From: a bacterium
GTDB lineage: Bacteria > Patescibacteria > Paceibacteria > UBA9973 > UBA6065
Assembly: GCA_030680695.1 (NCBI GenBank)
Contig: JAUXUT010000149.1
Span: 310,001 to 374,000, forward strand
Direction of reading: 5' to 3'
Length of the DNA: 64,000 nt
Shown piece after piece: positions 49,698-58,355 of this stretch. The notes under the pieces are model-generated. The model did not search any database. It was not told where the DNA came from and saw nothing but the letters and a program-made list of their open reading frames with translations. Each line of letters opens with the position of its first letter. Position 1 is the stretch's first letter. A program made the position numbers and the translations under genes.

Positions 49698-50363
49698 CTA
49701 TTTGTTGTCCTCGTCTGCGGCGGCTTCACCTTCAGCGCCTTCCTTGGCTTCCTTGCCCTTCTTCTCAACTTCGATAGCAGAAAGGTCTATTGGAGCTACT
49801 GGTTCCTCTGGCTCGTCCTTAGGTTCGTATACAGATGCGACGATTTCTTCTGCACCAGTCGCGAGGGTAACGCCATGAGGAAGTTTAACGTCCTTGGCAG
49901 TAACAACAGACTTGAAATCAACGAGGCTGGTGATGTCTACCTCGATCTTGTGTGGCAAGTCCTTAGGGAGTGCCTCGACTTCGAGGTCATGGAGAACCTT
50001 AACAAGCGTTCCGCCGAGATCCTTGACTGCAGGGGCGACACCAACGAAATCAAGAGGTACACCGACCTTGAGGGTCTTGCCCTTCTCGAACACGTAGAAA
50101 TCTGCGTGCATTGGTTTGCTGGTGACCGGGTGGAGGTCGAGATCATGGATGAGAGACTCGACTTCGATGCCCTCGCCATTGAGGATAACCACGGTCGATT
50201 CACCCGCAGCCTTGTAAGCCTTAATGAAATCGTTGACGGCGATGGATATAGGAGTCGATGCTTCCTTCTTGCCGTAAAACACTGCAGGCATCCTGCCGGA
50301 CTTGCGGAGTGCCGCGAGGTCTGCGTTAATGTCCCTTTTCTCTACGTTGAGCGTTATTGCCAT
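49698..50363 (-). CDS. rplY: Ribosomal protein bL25, long (CTC) form
   Basis: 5S rRNA-binding protein with the extra C-terminal domain of the general stress protein CTC, 221 residues. 'ALRKSGRMPAVFYGKKEAST', 'VNDFIKAYKAAGESTVVIL', 'HDLDLHPVTSKPMHADFYVF' and 'VGVPLDFVGVAPAVKDLGGT' are typical. A low-complexity acidic tail follows. TATACT ends nine bases before the ATG; AGGA overlaps the same gap, so the start mode is ambiguous. Confidence 0.95.
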   Translation of the reverse strand: MAITLNVEKRDINADLAALRKSGRMPAVFYGKKEASTPISIAVNDFIKAYKAAGESTVVILNGEGIEVESLIHDLDLHPVTSKPMHADFYVFEKGKTLKVGVPLDFVGVAPAVKDLGGTLVKVLHDLEVEALPKDLPHKIEVDITSLVDFKSVVTAKDVKLPHGVTLATGAEEIVASVYEPKDEPEEPVAPIDLSAIEVEKKGKEAKEGAEGEAAADEDNK

Positions 50364-50416
50364 AGGTTTCCTAGTATATACGGAACTTGAAAATTGTAAA
50401 GAAGGGCTGTACCTGG

Positions 50417-51250
50417 CTATGGCTTAAGCTTGTAGAATACCTTGTTGCCTGAATCGAGGCGCATATAATCGAGAGACGAGAGAAATGCCGTTGTCGAAGA
50501 GGCGATGGATCGGTCTGAAAGCACCGCGGCCAAATTTAGCAAGGTTGTGGAAAGGTCGTCAGATGTGTTCACTATAAGTCTGCCTCCCTGCCCAAGAAGC
50601 ACGTCTATATATCCCGCATCCTTGAACCACACTTCGCGTGGGTCGACGCCTAGCTTTCCAAGTTCGCGCACAAAAAACTGCATGCGCCTGAAATCCTCGC
50701 TCGGTGCGACCTGCTTGCCTTCTGGCTCACCCATCGGCTCGCCACGATAAGCAATAACCGTCCTTGTAGAAGATCGGTCAAAGATAAGTCCGTTCTCGTC
50801 AACCGAAAAACATCCGACGTCCCTTCCGTCTAATGCGATATCGCCTTCACCATCCGAACACCATCGCGCATCTTCCTCTCGTTCCACGACATTTATCTCT
50901 ATTTTTTTGAGCCATGAACGGTCAACGTCGACACTTTTCGCGGCAGGCAATGCTGCGACTGCGTTACGAATAGCTCGGCGTGGATACAAAAATGCATTGT
51001 TGCGAGAAAAAAGTCCGATGTAATTGCCAGACAGTTTCTCGTTGGCGATGGTCCGTATCGTTTCTGATTGGATGCGAGTGTTGCCCGAAACATCAATGAC
51101 TGACAAGGACATGAAATCTAGATGTGACAGCCAGGCCAAACCGAAAAACACGACGAGCGCAAGGGCGAGCCAGAGGATACCGGCCCACGTGAGACGCTTG
51201 CGCTTCCTCGCCTCGATGCCTTTCTGCGCTATCTTCACCTTACTGCGCAT
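50417..51250 (-). CDS. ftsQ: Cell division protein FtsQ/DivIB
   Basis: Divisome membrane protein, 277 residues. A basic cytoplasmic N-terminus, one membrane helix ('AGILWLALALVVFFGLAWL', about 24-42), then a POTRA domain ('SVIDVSGNTRIQSETIRTIA') and a beta domain ('SVDVDRSWLKKIEINVVERE'). It follows serS by 13 bases. No other division gene is adjacent. Confidence 0.8.
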   Translation of the reverse strand: MRSKVKIAQKGIEARKRKRLTWAGILWLALALVVFFGLAWLSHLDFMSLSVIDVSGNTRIQSETIRTIANEKLSGNYIGLFSRNNAFLYPRRAIRNAVAALPAAKSVDVDRSWLKKIEINVVEREEDARWCSDGEGDIALDGRDVGCFSVDENGLIFDRSSTRTVIAYRGEPMGEPEGKQVAPSEDFRRMQFFVRELGKLGVDPREVWFKDAGYIDVLLGQGGRLIVNTSDDLSTTLLNLAAVLSDRSIASSTTAFLSSLDYMRLDSGNKVFYKLKP

Positions 51251-51263
51251 GGTATGGCGTAGA

Positions 51264-52526
51264 TTATGCCTTTATGCAATCTGAACCGAAGTATTTCTGG
51301 AGGACTTGCGGAATACGGACTGATCCGTCGGCGTTCTGGTTGTTCTCGATGAGTGACACGAGAATGCGTGGTGTTGGGATAGCGGTGCAGTTCAATGAAT
51401 GCGCATAGCGGAGCTTGCCTTCAGCGTCCTTATATCGAATGTTGAAACGCCTGCACTGAAAGTCATGGAAATAAGAAGCTGAGGAAATCTCGCGATACTT
51501 ACCTTCTTTTGGAACCCAGAGATTGACGTCGTATTTCTTGACCTGACCGAGACCAAGGTCGCCACCACAGTTCGCCACGGTCTGGTATGGAATGCCGAGC
51601 GACTCGATGAATTCCTCGGTATTGCGGTTAATCTCCTCATGTAGGGCCACCGATGCCTCGTGGGATGCCTCGCAGAGCACGACTTGTTCGAGTTTGTAAA
51701 ATTCGTGGACGCGGATGAGGCCTTTCACGTCTTTTGAATGGCTACCGGCTTCGCGGCGGAAACATGGCGAGAAGCCGAGATATTTTACCGGAAAAGTTTT
51801 TGCATCAAGAACCTCTTCACTGTGCATAGCCATGAGCGGTACCTCGGCAGTTCCTGCTAGAACATCGCCATCTTGAGTTGTATAAAAATCCTCAACGTCG
51901 CCGGGCAAGTGTGCTGTGCCGTATAGATTCTGCTTGCGGACAATGACTGGTGGAATAACAGGTGTGAATCCTTTTGCTGAAAAGAAGTCCATTGCGTACT
52001 GCCAAATAGCGAACGAGAGACGTGCACCGGCGCCTGTGAGGAAATATCCTCGGAAACCGTGGACCTTTGCGCCACGTTCAAAATCAACCATTTTAAGGGC
52101 GGTCATAATCTCGACATGATCCTTGGCTGGGAAATCAAAAGCAGTTTTGTCGCCCCAAGCCTTTACTTCTTTATTATCTGCGTCGTTGTCACCATCAGGA
52201 ACAGACATATCTGGTACATTCGGCACGGCGAGCATGAGGGCCTGCCATTCCTTCATTGTTTCTTTGAGCTTCTCTTCTTCTGCTTGAAGCTCGCCCTTGA
52301 GTTTCTTCATCGATTCGAGAAGTTCTGCCTTAAGAGCGGCGTCTACGGACGGAAGTTTTGCCGACACAGCGTTCTGCTCTGCCCTCTTGGCTTCAATCGA
52401 TGTAAGGAGCATTTTGCGGAGATCGTCGAGAGCGACGAGTGCATCAATATCAACATTGACGTGCTTCTTGATGGCGCCAGCCTTCACTATGTCTTTATTC
52501 TCGCGGATGAATTTGATGTCGAGCAT
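51264..52526 (-). CDS. serS: Seryl-tRNA synthetase
   Basis: Charges tRNA-Ser. 420 residues: 'MLDIKFIRENKDIVKAGAIK' start, an N-terminal coiled-coil arm (about 35-100), class II motif 2 'FRREAGSHSKDVKGLIRVHE' and motif 3 'SLNCTAIPTPRILVSLIENN', with the 'SSASYFHDFQCRRFNIRY' block. No T-box is visible upstream, in contrast to thrS. Confidence 0.97.
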   Translation of the reverse strand: MLDIKFIRENKDIVKAGAIKKHVNVDIDALVALDDLRKMLLTSIEAKRAEQNAVSAKLPSVDAALKAELLESMKKLKGELQAEEEKLKETMKEWQALMLAVPNVPDMSVPDGDNDADNKEVKAWGDKTAFDFPAKDHVEIMTALKMVDFERGAKVHGFRGYFLTGAGARLSFAIWQYAMDFFSAKGFTPVIPPVIVRKQNLYGTAHLPGDVEDFYTTQDGDVLAGTAEVPLMAMHSEEVLDAKTFPVKYLGFSPCFRREAGSHSKDVKGLIRVHEFYKLEQVVLCEASHEASVALHEEINRNTEEFIESLGIPYQTVANCGGDLGLGQVKKYDVNLWVPKEGKYREISSASYFHDFQCRRFNIRYKDAEGKLRYAHSLNCTAIPTPRILVSLIENNQNADGSVRIPQVLQKYFGSDCIKA

Positions 52527-52605
52527 GGGAGTTGATTGGTCTTGATGGTTTCTTTATCTGCCTTGAGTCGTAGAAGCGATGAACCAATACTACAATAAAA
52601 GGCCT

Positions 52606-53535
52606 ATGGATTCCATCTTCAATATACATAAAGTGCAACATGACATAAGAAAGGCCGATAGGTCCACCTGGGGCAAAGACCTGCCCCTGCTTGCACAAAT
52701 GACCTACCCACCGAGAGAGCTTTTCATTCGCGGCGAGGTTCCAGCCCAGGCCATCACGGCCGACGACGCACGTAACGGCAGTGGACACGTATATATGACA
52801 ATTGTTGGGTCGAGAAAGTTCACATCATACGGCAAAGAAGTATGCGAGACACTGATCAAGGGCCTGTGTGGGTTGCCTGTTGTCATAGTTTCTGGCCTTG
52901 CCTTGGGTATTGATTCGATTGCCCATCGCGCTGCGATTGATGCAGGGTTAAAAACTGTTGCCGTGCCAGGCTCGGGCATCGACGATGACAGTATATATCC
53001 AGCGTCCCATCTCACCCTTGCACAAAATATCCTCGAATCTGGCGGCGCCATCATCTCACCATTTCCGTCTGGTATGCGTGGCACCAATTGGATGTTCCCT
53101 ACTCGCAATCGGATTATGGCTGGTATATCGCATGCGACGTTGGTCATTGAAGCGGACCTAAAATCTGGCACGTTGATAACGTCCAAACATGCGACCGAAT
53201 TTAATCGCGACGTATTCACAGTCCCAGGATCTATATTTTCGAATCAGAGCGCCGGACCGCATCAGCTGATGCGGTCCGGCGCGACGCCTATCGGCGATGT
53301 CGCCCAATTGCGGGAAGCTCTTGGATTTTCCGACGACGTTGGGCGTCCAGCCATGAACAGGAATCTCACCGATATCGAACTGCGCGTGCTTGCTGAACTT
53401 TCATCGCCAAAATCTATCGACTCGATTATTGAGACGCTTGGAATATCAGCGAGCGAGGCCAGCGTCGTTGTGTCGTCGCTCGAGATGAAGGGTATTGTGA
53501 AGACAGACGGCCAAATAGTAAGAATGGTTGACTAG
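52606..53535 (+). CDS. dprA: DNA processing protein DprA
   Basis: Binds incoming single-stranded DNA and loads RecA during transformation. 309 residues with the Rossmann core 'MTIVGSRKFTSYGKEVCETL' (about 65-84), 'VIVSGLALGIDSIAHRAAID' and the 'GTNWMFPTRNRIMAGISHAT' block, plus a C-terminal winged helix ('IELRVLAELSSPKSIDSIIE'). ATG 52606 is chosen over 52579: TACAAT (52591-52596) ends nine bases before it. Its stop overlaps the -35 of the next promoter. Confidence 0.95.
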   Translation: MDSIFNIHKVQHDIRKADRSTWGKDLPLLAQMTYPPRELFIRGEVPAQAITADDARNGSGHVYMTIVGSRKFTSYGKEVCETLIKGLCGLPVVIVSGLALGIDSIAHRAAIDAGLKTVAVPGSGIDDDSIYPASHLTLAQNILESGGAIISPFPSGMRGTNWMFPTRNRIMAGISHATLVIEADLKSGTLITSKHATEFNRDVFTVPGSIFSNQSAGPHQLMRSGATPIGDVAQLREALGFSDDVGRPAMNRNLTDIELRVLAELSSPKSIDSIIETLGISASEASVVVSSLEMKGIVKTDGQIVRMVD

Positions 53536-53556
53536 TGGTCAGCCAAATTGTATTAT
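53528..53556 (+). promoter_or_regulatory. Promoter overlapping the dprA stop
   Basis: TTGACT, containing the last codon and stop of dprA, a 17-base spacer, and TATTAT near 53551-53556, pointing at the membrane protein gene at 53596. Confidence 0.55.
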
Positions 53557-53595
53557 CCGCTGGAACTTCTCTCTTCAACCCCCCCCCTTGTTCCT

Positions 53596-54141
53596 ATGCA
53601 TATCTATATTGGATTGAGTAGCAGTCAGGTCTTCTCGGTTGTCCTTGGTCTGATTCTGCTGGTTGCGGCGATTGTGTTGGCCGTGATTAACCTCAAGCAA
53701 ATCGCGGCAAACGGCAAAAAGCCACGTGTGACCATCAAGGTTCATACGCGGCTCGCCCACAGCAACTACAACGATTTGCCGTGTGACGTTTTCATCGTTC
53801 AGACACGGCCAGTCGGGGCAAATGGTGAACTCGTACGCGAGGCAATCGAACGGTCGGGGTACGCCTTCCCGAAGGAACTCATCACCGAATGGCTCACCAG
53901 TCATGCGTCGCTCCTACCTAAGGACGCGACGATTCTGGTCGAACTCAAACCACCCCAAGGCGACCAGAAAGCAGTGGTGACGGAAATCATCACTGACATC
54001 GCCGGAAGGCCGTACCATGTCGGCACGATGGACTGCTTCCCGTCAGCGGACAGAGTATTTTACGCCGTCGTTGCGACAGAGGACGTCGCTGATACAATTC
54101 CGTATCGGTCAAAAAACAAATTGGTTCCGCATCGTGCGTGA
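53596..54141 (+). CDS. Membrane-anchored hypothetical protein, 181 aa
   Basis: One N-terminal membrane helix ('FSVVLGLILLVAAIVLAVIN', about 12-31) and a soluble alpha/beta domain of unknown family. I place the start at ATG 53596; a nine-base C tract (53579-53587) precedes it by eight bases. In-frame codons extend upstream to 53548 but cross the C tract. A terminator (GCCGCC-cttacca-GGCGGC region, 54145-54172) follows. Confidence 0.55.
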   Translation: MHIYIGLSSSQVFSVVLGLILLVAAIVLAVINLKQIAANGKKPRVTIKVHTRLAHSNYNDLPCDVFIVQTRPVGANGELVREAIERSGYAFPKELITEWLTSHASLLPKDATILVELKPPQGDQKAVVTEIITDIAGRPYHVGTMDCFPSADRVFYAVVATEDVADTIPYRSKNKLVPHRA

Positions 54142-54258
54142 CCGCGAGCCGCCCTTACCAGGCGGCTTTCATTTGTCAAAACAGGACGCAACTATTCATG
54201 CTTTATTCGTTTCAAAGAGTTGCTAATCTTTTCTAGCTCGTGTAATACTTGCCCACAT

Positions 54259-56520
54259 ATGAGCAAACTTCTCATCGTAGAGTCGCCGGCAAAAGCAAAA
54301 ACAATCGGGAAGTATCTCGGCGACGAATATGTCGTTGTTGCATCGGTCGGCCATGTGCGCGACCTGCCGAAATCAAACAAAAAGGCCATCGATATGGAAA
54401 GCTTTACGCCCCATTACGTTGTGTCCGAAGGCAAGGAATCAGTTCTTGCCGATATCAAACGTCTCGCCAAAAAATCTGATGAGGTCTTGCTCGCAACCGA
54501 CCCCGACCGCGAGGGTGAGGCTATCGCATGGCACATCGCCGAAGCCGTAGAATTCGGTGACAAACCGGTACGCCGCGTGGTATTCAACGAAATAACCAAG
54601 GACGCGATTATTGAGGCCCTCAAAAGCCCGCGCGACATCGATCAGAACCTACGCCAGGCACAAGAGGCCCGCCGTGTCCTCGACCGCCTCGTCGGATACG
54701 ACCTTTCTGGCATCATTTGGCAAAAGGTTCGTTATGGATTGTCGGCGGGCCGTGTGCAATCCCCCGCTCTCCGCATCCTAGTCGAACGCGAACGAGAAAT
54801 AGAAGCTTTTAAACCGGAAGGTTATTTTACTATCGTCGCCGAGACAAAAGCCGACACAAAAACAAACAAGAATGAATCTGCGTCGCTTTCACTCACCTGT
54901 TCTGAAGAACCCCGCGACCAAAAAGAAGCCGGCCGAATAGTAACCGTCGGCAAGAAAGAAGTTTGGTCCGTCGCAGACGTACAGGAAACCGAAGCCAAGC
55001 GATCTCCTAAGGCACCATTCACTACATCAACCCTGCAACAGGCGGCTTCGACACGTCTTGGATTCTCGCCATCTCGAACAATGCGTGCCGCCCAAAAACT
55101 CTATGAAGCTGGCCACATCACGTACATGCGAACCGACTCGACTAACCTTTCAAAACAAGCTGTCGCAAATATAGCAGGCACAATCGAAAAGTTGTTCGGC
55201 AAAGAACTCGTCGAAACGCGCGTATACGCTACGAAATCCAAAAATGCCCAGGAGGCTCACGAAGCTGTCCGCCCAACAGACGCAAACAAACGCGCGGCCG
55301 GATCAACTGATGACGAAAAAAGGTTGTATGGTCTCGTCTGGGCTCGCACCGTCGCGTCGCAAATGAAAGACGGCCGGGTCATGCGCACTAAAATACTCGC
55401 AAACATCGCTTCCAAATCCGTGCCAGATTTCCAGGCAAACGGTTCACGCACCATATACAAAGGATGGCTCGAAGCAGATCCGGCCGCACAAGGCGACGAC
55501 GTCGAATTGCCAAAAGTTTCGAAAGGCGACGCTCTTTCACTCGTCGACATCGTGGCCACCCAGAAATTCACCGAACCACCATCACGATATTCCGAGGCGG
55601 GCCTCGTCAAAGAGCTCGAATCACGCGGCATTGGTCGACCATCCACATACGCATCGATCATCAAGACGCTCGAAGACCGCGAATATGTGACCAAGGAAGG
55701 ACGATCGCTCAAACCAACTGACACGGGCATGGTGGTAAGCTCGTTCCTCGAAGATAATTTTGGACAATATATAAGTGACACCTTCACCGCTGAAATGGAA
55801 GACAAGCTCGACGCCATCGCAGACGGTTCGATGGGATACGAGAAAACCCTCGCTGATTTCTATAAACCATTCAGCAAGGAAGTAAAAGCAAAAGAAAAAC
55901 TCGACAAAGCCACCACCCTCGGCGAGGCAGACCCTTCGATGAAATGTCCGAAGTGCGGCGGTTCCATGATCATCAAGCTCGGCCGATCAGGCAAATTCCT
56001 GTCCTGCGCCAAATACCCGGACTGTGACGGCGCCCTTATGTTGGATGGAACAGAAATGCCAAAAGACAAGGTCATCGGCGTTCATCCCGCGCACAACGTT
56101 CCGATCACGCTAAAGTCCGGAAAATACGGCCCGTATGTCGAAATCGAACTGCCACCAGATCCAGAACCTGTTCCTGTGGAAGGCGAAAAGAAAAAGCGAA
56201 AATCAAAAAAGGCTCCAAAACCAAAACTCCGTCGCGCATCTGTACCAAAGGAAGTAAAACCCGAAGAAGTCACCCTCGACCAGGCCGTGCATTACCTTTC
56301 ATTGCCACGCCAGCTCGGCACTCATCCTAAAACACAAAAAGTCATCACTGCAAATATAGGCAGATTCGGCCCATACATCGTCCATGACGGCGATTTCCGC
56401 TCAATCAAAAAAGCGTCGGGCGACGATGTGTACAAGATAGGGCTTGATCGAGCTCTCGAGATGCTCAAAGAACCGAAGAAACCGCGAGGATTTAATAAGA
56501 AGAAAAAGCTTGACAAATAG
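54259..56520 (+). CDS. topA: DNA topoisomerase I
   Basis: Relaxes negative supercoils. 753 residues. TOPRIM 'KLLIVESPAKAKTIGKYLGD' and 'LLATDPDREGEAIAWHIAEA'; 'LDRLVGYDLSGIIWQKVRYG' with 'LSAGRVQSPALRILVERERE'; the catalytic tyrosine in 'HITYMRTDSTNLS' (about 293-305). One C4 zinc ribbon ('MKCPKCGGSMIIKLGRSGKF ... CAKYPDC') and a basic C-terminal region resembling DUF-type topo-C repeats follow. A TAATACT box ends about nine bases before ATG 54259. An almost perfect promoter overlaps its stop codon. Confidence 0.97.
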   Translation: MSKLLIVESPAKAKTIGKYLGDEYVVVASVGHVRDLPKSNKKAIDMESFTPHYVVSEGKESVLADIKRLAKKSDEVLLATDPDREGEAIAWHIAEAVEFGDKPVRRVVFNEITKDAIIEALKSPRDIDQNLRQAQEARRVLDRLVGYDLSGIIWQKVRYGLSAGRVQSPALRILVEREREIEAFKPEGYFTIVAETKADTKTNKNESASLSLTCSEEPRDQKEAGRIVTVGKKEVWSVADVQETEAKRSPKAPFTTSTLQQAASTRLGFSPSRTMRAAQKLYEAGHITYMRTDSTNLSKQAVANIAGTIEKLFGKELVETRVYATKSKNAQEAHEAVRPTDANKRAAGSTDDEKRLYGLVWARTVASQMKDGRVMRTKILANIASKSVPDFQANGSRTIYKGWLEADPAAQGDDVELPKVSKGDALSLVDIVATQKFTEPPSRYSEAGLVKELESRGIGRPSTYASIIKTLEDREYVTKEGRSLKPTDTGMVVSSFLEDNFGQYISDTFTAEMEDKLDAIADGSMGYEKTLADFYKPFSKEVKAKEKLDKATTLGEADPSMKCPKCGGSMIIKLGRSGKFLSCAKYPDCDGALMLDGTEMPKDKVIGVHPAHNVPITLKSGKYGPYVEIELPPDPEPVPVEGEKKKRKSKKAPKPKLRRASVPKEVKPEEVTLDQAVHYLSLPRQLGTHPKTQKVITANIGRFGPYIVHDGDFRSIKKASGDDVYKIGLDRALEMLKEPKKPRGFNKKKKLDK

Positions 56521-56538
56521 GCCTCACGGGTGTATAAT
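56510..56538 (+). promoter_or_regulatory. Perfect consensus promoter aimed into the parB 3' end
   Basis: TTGACA (56510-56515) inside the last codons of topA, a 17-base spacer ending TGT, and TATAAT (56533-56538). Both hexamers match consensus exactly. No gene lies downstream on this strand for more than 1 kb: the convergent parB ends at 56578. Transcription would give an antisense or small RNA. Confidence 0.75.
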
Positions 56539-56577
56539 TAGGGTATAAGCTAGTTAAAACCCTGGTGCTTTAAGCCT

Positions 56578-57558
56578 TTAAAGAGAAAAATTCTTTATAG
56601 AGTACAGGTCCTCGGTATTTTCATCCTCTTTCTTTTCTTCAACAGAACGGTCATCAACAGGAAGCACTGGTTCGGAAGGAACGCCTGCGGCGACTTCTTG
56701 GGTTAGAGATGGCGGCACGGCCCCTTTAGACTGAACAATGTTCAATATCGCCTTGAGGTCTTCTGGCGAGAAAAAGTCTATGGTGATCTTGCCTCCCTTT
56801 TGTTTCTGCTCGATCGAAACGCGGGTACCAAAAGTTTCGGAAAGTTTTTGTTCCATTTCAAGCATCTCTGGATCGAACATGCGTTCCTTTTTTCGCGCCT
56901 TCTCGACGGCGATTTTGCGAGCGATCATTTCGGTCTCACGTACAGTAAGCCTCTTGGAAAGTATCTCTTTGAAAAGAGTTGACTGCTCTTCAGGTCTGTC
57001 TGAAAGCATAAGAAGCGGTCGTGCATGACCCTCGCTTATCTTCCCTGCCGAAAGCGAGTCAAGGATATCAGTCGGCAAGGCAAGCAAACGTATCGAATTC
57101 GAAACATATTCGCGTGACTTGCCGATTTTCTCGGCGACTTGAACGTGCTTGAGGCCGAATTCAGATACAAGTTGGCTGAACGAACGGGCCCTTTCTACTG
57201 GGTTGAGATCCTCGCGTTGAAGGTTCTCTATGATGGCAAGTTCAAGCTTGACCCGAGCGTCGTCGGTGTTGGCGCGTATTATCGCCGGCACCTGCGGAAG
57301 GCCCAGAAGTTTAGATGCGCGCAGGCGGCGCTCGCCGGATATGAGCTCATACTCAACAACCATGCCTCCGTCTTCTTTATGAATCTCTGTCCTTGTGACG
57401 GTAAGGGGCTGGAGCAATCCGTACATGCGAATTGACTCGGCAAGGTCACGAAGTGCGGCCTCGTCGAATTCACGACGTGGCTGATATGGGTTCGGACGCA
57501 CCTTGTCGGTGTCTATCCAGAATATCGAGTCTCCAAAAAATTGGGATGGCTGTGGCAT
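56578..57558 (-). CDS. parB: Chromosome partitioning protein ParB
   Basis: CTPase and parS-binding protein. 326 residues: 'NPYQPRREFDEAALRDLAES', 'GLLQPLTVTR', 'ELISGERRLRASKLLGLPQV' (the nucleotide-binding GERR motif), the HTH 'LKHVQVAEKIGKSREYVSNS' and a C-terminal dimerisation region after a charged linker. Start ATG 57558 (MPQPSQFFGDSIFWIDTDK). The upstream 100 bases separate it from the divergent tRNA-Leu. parA is not adjacent. Confidence 0.94.
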   Translation of the reverse strand: MPQPSQFFGDSIFWIDTDKVRPNPYQPRREFDEAALRDLAESIRMYGLLQPLTVTRTEIHKEDGGMVVEYELISGERRLRASKLLGLPQVPAIIRANTDDARVKLELAIIENLQREDLNPVERARSFSQLVSEFGLKHVQVAEKIGKSREYVSNSIRLLALPTDILDSLSAGKISEGHARPLLMLSDRPEEQSTLFKEILSKRLTVRETEMIARKIAVEKARKKERMFDPEMLEMEQKLSETFGTRVSIEQKQKGGKITIDFFSPEDLKAILNIVQSKGAVPPSLTQEVAAGVPSEPVLPVDDRSVEEKKEDENTEDLYSIKNFSL

Positions 57559-57657
57559 ACGGTTGGTGAGAAGAGATACAAGGATTTTATCATACAAATT
57601 ATCTTGAGGAAGAATTGATTGAGAAAAGCTCTCCTTTAGTGTAGATTTTGCATGTAT

Positions 57658-57738
57658 GCCGAGGTGGCGAAATGGCAACCGCAATCGACTCAAAATCGAT
57701 CGTCGCAAGACTTGAGGGTTCGAGTCCCTCCCTCGGCA
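57658..57738 (+). tRNA. tRNA-Leu (CAA)
   Basis: An 81-base class II cloverleaf: acceptor GCCGAGG/CCTCGGC, anticodon loop CTCAAAA (anticodon CAA), long variable arm CGTCGCAAGACTTG, T arm GGGTTCGAGTCCC, discriminator A57738. CCA not encoded. No intron. The next gene's ATG begins one base later. Confidence 0.94.
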
Positions 57739-57739
57739 C

Positions 57740-58315
57740 ATGATGCATACGCCCAATACAGCCTATATCGTAGGGGTGGCTCTTGGCGACGGGAATCTCT
57801 CTAATCCCAATGGTCGAGCCGTCAGGCTGCGTATAACGTGTGACAAAAAGTACCCGAAGGTTATAGAGAACATACTGATATCATTGAGAGTGGGTCTTCC
57901 TGACAACAAGGTAAGTCTCGTGTATCGGAATGCTCGATGCCTTGATATATCATGTTATTCAAATAAGCTTGAGAACTTACTCGGATGGCGAGCCGATCTT
58001 GGCTCGAAATACCTTCAAAGGGTTCATGTGCCTTCTTGGATATTCAGAGATCCCTGGCTTATCCGACCATGCGTTCGCGGTCTTATAGAGACTGATGGGT
58101 GTGTGTTCACTGACAGGGGCTATACTCATGTCAACTTCACGACTATTATTCCGGAACTAGCGACAGATATGGAAAGAATGCTCACAATTCTGGGATTTAC
58201 GTATTCGACTCAACTAATAATTGCGAAAAGCTCAAATCGTAAGCCAAAATATGTCATAAGGATTTGCAAAAGAGGCAAAGAGTTCGTGGACGAATTTGGT
58301 ATAGACAAAAATTAG
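57740..58315 (+). CDS. Free-standing LAGLIDADG homing endonuclease
   Basis: A 191-residue two-motif LAGLIDADG protein: 'YIVGVALGDGNL' (about 9-20) and 'CVRGLIETDGCV' (about 112-123), the metal-binding acidic residues at the helix ends both present. Such enzymes make rare double-strand cuts and spread their own gene. The frame starts (ATG 57740 or 57743) one to four bases after the tRNA-Leu discriminator, with no intron or intein around it. Codon use is more AT-rich than the flanks. Possible insertion at a tRNA 3' end. Confidence 0.85.
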   Translation: MMHTPNTAYIVGVALGDGNLSNPNGRAVRLRITCDKKYPKVIENILISLRVGLPDNKVSLVYRNARCLDISCYSNKLENLLGWRADLGSKYLQRVHVPSWIFRDPWLIRPCVRGLIETDGCVFTDRGYTHVNFTTIIPELATDMERMLTILGFTYSTQLIIAKSSNRKPKYVIRICKRGKEFVDEFGIDKN

Positions 58316-58355
58316 TTTTGCAAATAAGACTCACCACTGATAATACTGCCTATAT

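Noticed and set aside
57658..57738. Group I intron or intein context for the LAGLIDADG gene
   Set aside because: The tRNA-Leu is uninterrupted and the endonuclease frame has its own start and stop; no splice-site or ribozyme structure is visible.
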